A stretch of 26,177 nt of DNA from an uncultured Helicobacter sp. (GTDB lineage Bacteria; Campylobacterota; Campylobacteria; Campylobacterales; Helicobacteraceae), in assembly GCF_937893305.1 (NCBI RefSeq), contig NZ_CALBGN010000004.1, positions 1-26,177 of the forward strand, read 5' to 3'. Shown piece by piece: positions 6,836 through 13,680 of the stretch (position 1 is the first letter of the stretch; each line of letters opens with the position of its first letter). The notes under the pieces were generated by a model that saw nothing but the letters and a program-made list of their open reading frames with translations, did not search any database and had not been told where the DNA came from. The position numbers were made by a program, and so were the translations under genes.

Positions 6836-8511
6836 TTTTACCAATAAATGTCAAAGAAAGCGATTTTCTAGAGGCACGCAAGGCTTTTGAAAAAGCCATT
6901 GGCAAAGAATGGGTGTTTTACACAGAGGAAGATTTAAATCTTTATCGCGATGCTTATAGTCCGCAATGGGACGATGCAGATGAGCCAATTCCATCACTTG
7001 CTCTAGCTCCAAAAAGCACTGAAGAAGTTCAGGAGATTGTAAAGATTGCTAATACATTTAAAATTCCACTCTTTCCCATTTCTACAGGTAAAAATCTAGG
7101 CTATGGAAGCTCTGCACCACAAAGAAGAGGCGATGTTATCGTAGATTTAAAGAGAATGAATAAAATCATTGAAGTTGATGATAAACGCAATTTTTGTATT
7201 GTAGAACCCGGTGTTAGCTATTTTGATCTTTATGAATATGTAGAACGCAATAATCTCAATGTTTTCCTAGATATTCCAGATCCGGGTTGGGGTTCTCCCG
7301 TTGGTAATGCGCTAGATCATGGCTGGGGATATAGTTATGGAATGTATAGAGATCATTTTGGCTCACATTGTGGAATGGAAGTTGTGCTAGCAAATGGTGA
7401 AGTTTTACGCACAGGCATGGGGGCATTACCCGGCTCTAAAACATTTGCAGAAAACAAATATGGCTATGGTCCTTATGTAGATGGACTATTTTCTCAATCA
7501 AATTTTGGAATTGTAACAAAAATGGGCTTTTGGATGATGCCAAAACCTGAACATTATTTACTCCTATCTTTAACGATGAAACATAGAGATGATCTAATCC
7601 CAGCTGTAGAGATTCTAAATTATCTAGAAGATAGTTTTATCATCGGTTGGCCACTTTATCGTAGTCCTTTAAATCCACCACACGGCAAAACAATGGATCC
7701 AGAGCTAAAAAGTTATCTTACTTCAAAAAGAGGCTTGCCAGATTTAAATAAAATCCAAAATTATGCCTTAAAGAAAAATCTTCCTTATTGGCAAATTGAT
7801 ATTCCTATTTATGGTTGCAAAGACACTTGTTATGCAAATATGAACTACATTAAAGAGCGTTTTAAAGTTGTAAAAGATGCTGAAATTAAAATCGTTCAAG
7901 AGTTTTCTCTGCCATTAAATGCTGAACAAAAAACACAACTTAAACACAAAGTAAGCTTAGGGATTCCAAATATGGAAATTTTTTGGCTTAGCACAAGAGG
8001 CGAAACGACTGCACCAAGCGATGGACATGTATGGTTCTCTCCTATTATCCCACGCGATGGAAAAGAACTCTTAAAATGTCAAGATGTATATATTCAAGTC
8101 TTCCACGATTTAGGAATGGAATCCCCTATCACACCATTTGCGCACCCTAGAAGCTGGATGTATCGTGCATTTTGCTTTATGTTAGCTTTTAACAATTCAC
8201 GCACCGACCAAGAACATAATCTAAAGCTCCGCCAAGCCTATCGCACAATGGTAAAAGTTGCAGCAGAAAATGGCTGGGGAGATTATCGCGCCGCCCCAAC
8301 TTTCCAAGATGATGTCATGGGTGCGTATTCTTTCAATAACAATGCTTTATTGCGTTTTAATGAACAACTTAAAGATTGCATTGATCCAAATGGAATCTTA
8401 GCTCCAGGGCGCGGTGGAATCTATCCAAAAAATGCAAGATCACAACGCTTTGCAAACAGCAAGCTTGATGAAATCGCACTAAAAAACCTAAAACAAGGAG
8501 GTAAAAAATGA
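6832..8511 (+). CDS. pchF: FAD-dependent 4-alkylphenol dehydrogenase (p-cresol methylhydroxylase / vanillyl-alcohol oxidase family), flavoprotein subunit
   Basis: A 559-residue flavoprotein. The FAD-binding domain contains STGKNLGYGSSAP (Tyr91, matching an active-site Tyr of the family), DVIVDLKRMNKIIEVD, and IVEPGVSYFDLYEYVE. It continues with DIPDPGWGSPVGNALDHGWG, GMEVVLANGEVLRTGMGALP and DGLFSQSNFGIVTKMGFW. The C-terminal half has GWGDYRAAPTF, whose Tyr485-Arg486 match the phenolate-binding Tyr-Arg pair of vanillyl-alcohol oxidase. DPNGILAPGRGG closes the domain. Tyr444 in SWMYRAF is a candidate for the covalent FAD link used by p-cresol methylhydroxylase. The partner cytochrome gene argues for a dehydrogenase rather than an oxidase. 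The exact phenol (p-cresol, 4-ethylphenol, eugenol-like or vanillyl alcohol) cannot be read off. Start chosen at 6832, with GGAG just upstream and ATGA overlap with the preceding gene. No export signal is visible. Confidence 0.88.
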   Translation: MILPINVKESDFLEARKAFEKAIGKEWVFYTEEDLNLYRDAYSPQWDDADEPIPSLALAPKSTEEVQEIVKIANTFKIPLFPISTGKNLGYGSSAPQRRGDVIVDLKRMNKIIEVDDKRNFCIVEPGVSYFDLYEYVERNNLNVFLDIPDPGWGSPVGNALDHGWGYSYGMYRDHFGSHCGMEVVLANGEVLRTGMGALPGSKTFAENKYGYGPYVDGLFSQSNFGIVTKMGFWMMPKPEHYLLLSLTMKHRDDLIPAVEILNYLEDSFIIGWPLYRSPLNPPHGKTMDPELKSYLTSKRGLPDLNKIQNYALKKNLPYWQIDIPIYGCKDTCYANMNYIKERFKVVKDAEIKIVQEFSLPLNAEQKTQLKHKVSLGIPNMEIFWLSTRGETTAPSDGHVWFSPIIPRDGKELLKCQDVYIQVFHDLGMESPITPFAHPRSWMYRAFCFMLAFNNSRTDQEHNLKLRQAYRTMVKVAAENGWGDYRAAPTFQDDVMGAYSFNNNALLRFNEQLKDCIDPNGILAPGRGGIYPKNARSQRFANSKLDEIALKNLKQGGKK

Positions 8512-8939
8512 AAAAGTTAATCCTTGCTACGCTTACTCTAGTGTATCTAGCACACGCTGATTCCTTTAAAGAATGGTTGCCAAAGGGTAAGAGTGTGGGC
8601 GTGTTTGAATATATGCCAAACACTCCACATTCTCCTGCCGCGTTTTCTTCTGTTGATGCAAAAAAACTCACAAAATCTCAAAGAAAAGGACAACAAATTT
8701 ATAGCAAATGGTGTCAGCCCTGTCATGGTGCAGGAATGCCCGGAACTAACGCGCTTGCCGCTGCTTATCAAGGACTTGGGATTCCAGCAATGCTAGAAGA
8801 ACGCACAGACTTAACTCCTGATTTAGTTAGCACATTTGTGCGATATGGTAAACACTCTATGCCTTTCTTTCGCAAAACAGAAATTAGCGATGAAGAGTTG
8901 AAATTCTTAGGAGATTATCTAGGACGCAACGCTAAATAG
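8508..8939 (+). CDS. pchC: periplasmic cytochrome c subunit of the phenol dehydrogenase
   Basis: A 143-residue protein with a Sec signal peptide (MKKLILATLTLVYLAHA). It has one heme-binding CxxCH (CQPCH, residues 69-73) and a likely axial Met118 in HSMPFFRK, so it is a small class I cytochrome c. Its ATG overlaps the flavoprotein stop (ATGA, 8508-8511), with an AAGGAGG ribosome site inside the flavoprotein gene. That overlap and the family pairing make it the electron acceptor of the flavoprotein, passing electrons to the respiratory chain. The segment between signal peptide and heme (residues 20-60) is longer than in the smallest cytochromes and may form the flavoprotein docking region; this is inference. 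No hydroxybenzaldehyde dehydrogenase gene follows. Confidence 0.87.
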   Translation: MKKLILATLTLVYLAHADSFKEWLPKGKSVGVFEYMPNTPHSPAAFSSVDAKKLTKSQRKGQQIYSKWCQPCHGAGMPGTNALAAAYQGLGIPAMLEERTDLTPDLVSTFVRYGKHSMPFFRKTEISDEELKFLGDYLGRNAK

Positions 8940-8949
8940 CGCATTTAGC
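8931..8949. terminator. hairpin between convergent pchC and proA
   Basis: GCTAAAT (8931-8937) pairs with ATTTAGC (8943-8949) around a five-base loop, overlapping the pchC stop and ending just before proA. It could serve both strands. No strong T-tract follows, so termination is uncertain. Confidence 0.35.
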
Positions 8950-8952
8950 TTG

Positions 8953-10209
8953 CTAGCGTATTTGATAATTGCCACGAATTTTGTATTTATAACTTGTTAG
9001 TGATTCCACTCCCATTGGACCTCGGGCATGGAGCTTTGAAGTTGAGATTCCAACTTCAGCCCCATAGCCAAACTCGCCTCCATCACTAAAACGCGTAGAA
9101 GCATTTGCATACACACAAGCAGAATCTATCGCATTTAAAAATTCTTCAATCACGCTATAATCTTCACTTAAAATTGCCTCACTATGTCCGCTACTAAAAG
9201 TGCTAATATGCTCTAATGCCTCGCTTAATCCATCTACAACGCGCAAATTTAAAATATTCTCTCCATATTCTCTGTGATATTCATCAAGAGCAATCTCTTC
9301 ACATAAAATTTTAAATTCCTTTAAAATTGCGCAACTTCTAGCACAACCTCTTAAAAGCGTGCCTTTTTCACACAATGCTCTTGCCACTTTTGGTAAAAAT
9401 TCTTTAGCAAAGATGGAATCTAAAAGCAATGTTTCACAAGCATTACACACACTAGGGCGAGAAGTTTTCGCATTAACAATCACAGAAATTGCGCTTTCTT
9501 GCTTGCAAGTATGATGGGCAAAAATATGACAAACCCCTTTATCTTGTTTAATCACTGGAATCTTTGCATTTTCACTTACAAAATTAATCAACCCCTCTCC
9601 ACCACGCGGAATTACTAAATCAATCAATCCCTTAGCACCTAAAATCTCTTTTAACTCATCTCGGCTTTTCATTGCAGGGAGCAACACCATTATATCTTTT
9701 GGTAATGCAAATTCCTCTAAAGCTTGATAAAACACTTCCATAATTGCTTCATTACTCTTTTGCGCTTCTTTGCCTCCCTTTAGCACACAAGCATTTCCGC
9801 TTTTAAAACAAAGAGCTGCTACATCGCTTGTTACATTAGGGCGAGATTCATAAATCACTGCAATCACACCTAAAGGCACACTAACTTTTTCAATATTTAA
9901 ACCACAATGATTACTAAAACCGCCTATGACACGATTTAATGGATCTGGAAAATCTGCAATTTGCAACAAAGATTCCGCCATACTTTTTAGCTTCTTAGGA
10001 CTTAACTCCAAACGCTCTAGCATTGACACATTTAAATTTAAGCTTTTAGCCTGCTCTAAGTCTTTTGCGTTTGCCTTAAGAATTTTGGATTCCATCTTCA
10101 ATAAAACTTCCGCACATCTTCGCAAAAACTCTATGCGCAAATGATGTGGCAGATTAGATAAAGTTCTTTTTGTTTTTTGTGTGTTTTGGAGTTGTTTTAA
10201 TAAATACAT
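8953..10209 (-). CDS. proA: gamma-glutamyl phosphate reductase
   Basis: A 418-residue NADPH-dependent reductase converting gamma-glutamyl phosphate to glutamate semialdehyde in proline synthesis. Motifs are VPLGVIAVIYESRPNVT, LCFKSGNACVLKGGKEA, VIPRGGEGLI, and VCNACETLLLD with catalytic Cys255. The end holds NASTRFSDGGEFGYGAEVGI and RGPMGVESLTSYKY. Length and spacing match the family. I start it at the ATG 10207-10209, which has AAGGAG six bases upstream; an upstream in-frame ATG would add 13 residues without a ribosome site. It stands alone here: proB is not adjacent, so the glutamate kinase must be encoded elsewhere or proline made by another route. It is convergent with pchC. Confidence 0.95.
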   Translation of the reverse strand: MYLLKQLQNTQKTKRTLSNLPHHLRIEFLRRCAEVLLKMESKILKANAKDLEQAKSLNLNVSMLERLELSPKKLKSMAESLLQIADFPDPLNRVIGGFSNHCGLNIEKVSVPLGVIAVIYESRPNVTSDVAALCFKSGNACVLKGGKEAQKSNEAIMEVFYQALEEFALPKDIMVLLPAMKSRDELKEILGAKGLIDLVIPRGGEGLINFVSENAKIPVIKQDKGVCHIFAHHTCKQESAISVIVNAKTSRPSVCNACETLLLDSIFAKEFLPKVARALCEKGTLLRGCARSCAILKEFKILCEEIALDEYHREYGENILNLRVVDGLSEALEHISTFSSGHSEAILSEDYSVIEEFLNAIDSACVYANASTRFSDGGEFGYGAEVGISTSKLHARGPMGVESLTSYKYKIRGNYQIR

Positions 10210-10293
10210 AAAGACTCCTTGAAATTTAAATATCGCATTATAACGCACAAAATAAATTTTCTATTCTAAAACTAATTTTAAAGCATAAAGCAC

Positions 10294-10299
10294 TATAAT
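10294..10299 (+). promoter_or_regulatory. -10 box upstream of the hemerythrin gene
   Basis: Perfect TATAAT, 49 nt upstream of the GTG start at 10349, in the 139-bp divergent gap with proA. Confidence 0.5.
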
Positions 10300-10348
10300 C
10301 ACTCTTTCAAATTCTTTATATAAAAATGGATTTTAGTTAGAGGCAAAA

Positions 10349-11014
10349 GTGTTAGAGTGGAGCGAAGAATTTAGCATTAAAAATCAACATTTAGATGAAC
10401 AACACAAAAAGTTTATGCAACAAATCTCTGATGCACTAGAACTCACAAAATATACAGGCGATGACAAATCTGAAAAGCTTGAAAAGCAGATGAATGATGT
10501 TATAAGTAGCGCGCAAGAGCATTTTAAAGCGGAAGAGACCTATATGCAACATATTGGCTATCCTTTTTTAAGCAAACATAAGACTTTACATAGAGAGCTA
10601 ATTTCTAATATCTCAATGCTAATGATGGAACTAGAAGAAGCGGACACTTGCGCGCAAGAGTTTCATAATTGCTTGAAAAACTGGCTTCTTGATCATATTT
10701 TGGTAGAAGACAAACAAATCGAAAGTTATCGTAATCGCCTACACGATATAAAAGAGATTCCATATAGTCTAGAGCAACGCACAAAAATTCTAGCAGAACG
10801 CGCTGATGTAGCAAATGAACCCACCCATAAATACATCTGTCTTTGTCATTTAAAAGAATTTCAAGTGTGTGATTCCTTGCACAACATTATGCAAGAAGAA
10901 GGCACTTTTATCCGTTGCAAAACTTGTAAGCAACCATTAATCTATCGCGATTTAGGGCTAGATGATGAAGATAATTTTGAAGCTTTAGCCAAGCAATACT
11001 TTAAGCAATTTTAG
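10349..11014 (+). CDS. bacteriohemerythrin with C-terminal cysteine-rich domain
   Basis: A 221-residue protein. Residues 1-130 are a bacteriohemerythrin: WSEEFSIKNQHLDEQH supplies the first His ligand (His19). HFKAEETYMQ gives a His and a Glu, HKTLHREL gives two His, and DHILVEDK gives the last His and Asp. All seven di-iron ligands are present, so oxygen or nitric-oxide binding is expected. Residues ~155-205 add a small domain with Cys pairs (YICLCH, CKTCKQP), which may bind zinc or iron. Such single-domain hemerythrins act in oxygen sensing or iron-sulfur protection in microaerophiles; which applies here is not visible. The start is GTG, supported by the tryptophan-containing N-terminus. 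It is 8 bp from the next gene, so probably co-transcribed with it. Confidence 0.88.
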   Translation: MLEWSEEFSIKNQHLDEQHKKFMQQISDALELTKYTGDDKSEKLEKQMNDVISSAQEHFKAEETYMQHIGYPFLSKHKTLHRELISNISMLMMELEEADTCAQEFHNCLKNWLLDHILVEDKQIESYRNRLHDIKEIPYSLEQRTKILAERADVANEPTHKYICLCHLKEFQVCDSLHNIMQEEGTFIRCKTCKQPLIYRDLGLDDEDNFEALAKQYFKQF

Positions 11015-11022
11015 GAATCTTT

Positions 11023-12771
11023 ATGCAGTTTCAATCTCGTGGATTTAAAGCGTTTAATGATGTTACAAATTTACGCAATACACTTTTGCAACTTCAAAAA
11101 AAAGTTGGCGAAGACATTGATTTTTATCTCTTAGGATTTCGCACATTTTATAGCAAAAAAGGCGAGAATAAATACAAGCCTGTCAATGATACGAGTATTT
11201 TTTCTAAAAATGCAAATTTTATTGCCAATATTGACATTAAACAGGCATATAAAATTGAAGTGTGTAAAAAATCTCAAAAACCAGAACGCGCCTTTGGCTT
11301 CAAACTCTTTTGTGATGAAAGCACGATTTTACGCGCTATACTTTTGTGTAATAACAAAATCAAATATCACGATTCCATTAAAGAAGAAATCTATCAAGAA
11401 CTCTACAAAACAATGATTCTACAAGGCTATCTTATAGGAATCCGTGAATACAACAAGCTCTCTCAACAAATTGATGCATTTGTGTTTTCTTTAAAACAAG
11501 GTAAAATTATCCCAAAACTCACCCTAAATATCGGCGTCGGCGTAGCAAGTGTAGAAGGAGTAGATGGAGTCCTAAAATGCTTTTACTCTCTCCAAGATGA
11601 CACTACACAACAATCCACAGATTCTTTTACTCCTAGAATATGTATGCAAGCCTTACATAAAGGCGATGAAATTTTTGCCTATACAAAACCCATTAATGGA
11701 CAAGTAGGACGAAATTTAAAAGGCGAATTTATCCAAACAAATGCAATCCAAACAAATGCAATCCAAACAGATGCAAGTATTCGCGCAAGAAGTGATTCTA
11801 ACATCATTAAATATCAAGCAACAAAAGATGGATTCTTGAAAGAAATCAAGCCTTTTTACTATATTATAAGCGATGAATTAAACACGACACAAACAGACCC
11901 TAAAGAGACTGCATCATCACAAAAAGAATCCTTAAATATTGATGGACAAACACATAGTAATGCAAAAATTCAAACTGATATTGCCTTTATTGGTTCTCAT
12001 CGTGGCGAGATTAAAGCGCACACGGTTGTTATTGATGTATTAGAAAAAGGCTCTGTTGAAGCAAAAGTAGCTTATATTAATAGCACACTTGGTGGAAAAA
12101 TCATTGCAGATTATATTTACATTAAAGATGTCCGATCTTATAATGAAATCTATCCGCGTTTTAGTCTTGTTGTGGACAATATTTTAGGAGAGCATAATAC
12201 TTTTGAACTCAATCCTGCTAAGTTTGCCTTTACAAGACGCGATCGCTTAGAATATGTAATGCTCTCAGATCAAATCAAAATCCGCTTACGCCACCTAAAA
12301 AAACAAATGGACGAAGTATATGCCTATCTACTAGCAAGCCAAGGAAAAGCACATAAAATCCAACACGATGCAGAAGAAAAACCCGAAGAAAAACTTCCTA
12401 AAAATTTGCAATGTATTGTAGAGCAATATGAAAAAGCCTTAGAACAATACAAAAACTTGTTAAAAGAATACAAAGACATTATTAATCTCTACTACACGAA
12501 CGAAGTGCGTTTAAAAGGCATTGATGAGGGTGCGCTTTTAGCAAAAATGATTATCCGTGGTGAGATTTCAGAACCAGAAACTATGGTGAAATTTAAAGCC
12601 TACACAGGAAAACGCGAAGAAACGCTGAAAACCATTCTTAGTCAAGCCACCCCAGCACGCCTTTTTGAAGTAGAAAAAGAAGGTGATTTCTTCCGTTTAA
12701 GAAGCTACCAAGAATACGATCCAGAACTATTAAATTGGATGGAAGAAAAACGCCCGCAAAAAGAATCTTAA
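11023..12771 (+). CDS. DUF342 / FapA-type polymer-forming protein
   Basis: A 582-residue protein with the DUF342 (FapA, flagellar assembly protein A) architecture. An N-terminal alpha/beta region leads to a beta-rich segment with short repeated strands, here IAFIGSHRGEIKAHTVVIDV and AKVAYINSTLGGKIIADYIYI. A long coiled-coil of Lys/Glu/Gln-rich sequence follows (residues ~415-500, including EEKPEEKLPKNLQCIVEQYE). Relatives are linked to flagellar assembly or envelope functions, but the molecular role is poorly defined. An insertion at residues ~237-251 is built from a tandem 15-bp DNA repeat. ATG at 11023 follows the hemerythrin stop by 8 bp. The 3' end converges on hisF with a 13-bp gap. This is not the FapA of the Pseudomonas amyloid operon; the name is shared only. 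Confidence 0.75.
   Translation: MQFQSRGFKAFNDVTNLRNTLLQLQKKVGEDIDFYLLGFRTFYSKKGENKYKPVNDTSIFSKNANFIANIDIKQAYKIEVCKKSQKPERAFGFKLFCDESTILRAILLCNNKIKYHDSIKEEIYQELYKTMILQGYLIGIREYNKLSQQIDAFVFSLKQGKIIPKLTLNIGVGVASVEGVDGVLKCFYSLQDDTTQQSTDSFTPRICMQALHKGDEIFAYTKPINGQVGRNLKGEFIQTNAIQTNAIQTDASIRARSDSNIIKYQATKDGFLKEIKPFYYIISDELNTTQTDPKETASSQKESLNIDGQTHSNAKIQTDIAFIGSHRGEIKAHTVVIDVLEKGSVEAKVAYINSTLGGKIIADYIYIKDVRSYNEIYPRFSLVVDNILGEHNTFELNPAKFAFTRRDRLEYVMLSDQIKIRLRHLKKQMDEVYAYLLASQGKAHKIQHDAEEKPEEKLPKNLQCIVEQYEKALEQYKNLLKEYKDIINLYYTNEVRLKGIDEGALLAKMIIRGEISEPETMVKFKAYTGKREETLKTILSQATPARLFEVEKEGDFFRLRSYQEYDPELLNWMEEKRPQKES
11731..11775 (+). repeat. three tandem 15-bp units inside the DUF342 gene
   Basis: ATCCAAACAAATGCA at 11731-11745 and 11746-11760 are identical; the third unit (11761-11775) differs by one base. 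They encode IQTNA, IQTNA, IQTDA. Being a multiple of three, copy-number change would keep the frame. Confidence 0.95.
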
Positions 12772-12784
12772 AATTGGAATCCTT

Positions 12785-13558
12785 TTATGTTCTAATTGCG
12801 ATTCCATTTGCTTTTAAAAATGCTTTTAATTCTTTAATGCTAATTTCTTGGTAATGAAAGATTGAAGCAGCTAATGCCGCATCTGCTCCATTTTCAAAGG
12901 CTTGCAAAATATGCTCCATACTTCCAGCTCCACCACTTGCAATTAATGGAATCTGAACACTACTTGAAACAACCTGCAATTGCTTTAAATCATAACCATT
13001 TTTTGTGCCATCACAATCCATACTTGTTAGCAAAATCTCCCCAGCTCCCCTATCACAGACTTCTTTTGCCCACTCTAATAAATCAATCCCAGTAGGATTT
13101 CGTCCTCCATGCGTATAAATCTCCCACGCTCCGTTGTGTAATTTTGGATTCCATCTTGTATCCATTGCGATAACAATGCATTGCGAACCAAAGCGTTTTG
13201 CTCCTTGTGTGATTAAATTGGGATTGTTAATTGCAGCAGAATTTAAGCTAATCTTATCACAACCTGCATTTAGCAAAGCATACATTTGTTCTAAATTAGA
13301 AATCCCTCCACCCACAGTTAAAGGAATAAACACTTCCTTTGCTACTTTTTCAACAACCTGTGTCATTGTTTTGCGCGCTTCAAAAGTTGCAGTAATATCT
13401 AAAAATACAATCTCATCAGCCCCTTCATCATTATAACGCTTTGCTACTTCTATGGGATCTCCTGCATCTTGCAAGCCAACGAAATTTACACCCTTTACCA
13501 CACGCCCATCTTTAATATCAAGACAGGGGATTATGCGCTTTGCAAGCCTATCTTCCAT
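12785..13558 (-). CDS. hisF: imidazole glycerol phosphate synthase, cyclase subunit
   Basis: A 257-residue TIM barrel that, with HisH, turns PRFAR plus ammonia into imidazole glycerol phosphate and AICAR in histidine synthesis. Seen: RIIPCLDIKDGRVVKGVNF with the catalytic Asp14, DEIVFLDITAT, LTVGGGISN, KISLNSAAI, VIAMDTR with catalytic Asp133, GAGEILLTSMDCDG, and PLIASGGAGS. Length is normal. It is isolated from other his genes in this window. It is convergent with the DUF342 gene; an inverted GGAATC/GATTCC pair spans their 3' ends. Confidence 0.96.
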   Translation of the reverse strand: MEDRLAKRIIPCLDIKDGRVVKGVNFVGLQDAGDPIEVAKRYNDEGADEIVFLDITATFEARKTMTQVVEKVAKEVFIPLTVGGGISNLEQMYALLNAGCDKISLNSAAINNPNLITQGAKRFGSQCIVIAMDTRWNPKLHNGAWEIYTHGGRNPTGIDLLEWAKEVCDRGAGEILLTSMDCDGTKNGYDLKQLQVVSSSVQIPLIASGGAGSMEHILQAFENGADAALAASIFHYQEISIKELKAFLKANGIAIRT

Positions 13559-13650
13559 ATTCTATCCTTAATTTTTTAAAATCTTAACAAAAAATTTTTA
13601 AAGGATTTATATAAAATTGTTTTATGAAAAACAAAGGAGTGCAAGGAGGA

Positions 13651-13676
13651 TAAAGTATGCAAAAATGCATACTTTA
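13651..13676. terminator. 11-bp perfect hairpin downstream of the chemoreceptor gene
   Basis: TAAAGTATGCA pairs with TGCATACTTTA around an AAAA loop, five bases past the chemoreceptor stop. This is the right place for a leftward terminator. The run after the stem on that strand is only weakly T-rich, so it may instead stabilise the 3' end or belong to the short rightward element at 13605-13676. Confidence 0.45.
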
Positions 13677-13680
13677 AGAA

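Noticed and set aside
11731..11775. CRISPR-like repeat
   Set aside because: Units are 15 bp, directly adjacent without spacers and in frame with a coding sequence.
11023..12771. DUF342 'FapA' as part of the amyloid-like operon
   Set aside because: Flagellar assembly protein A and the Pseudomonas amyloid FapA share only a name; this gene is about 5 kb away, intact and on the other strand.
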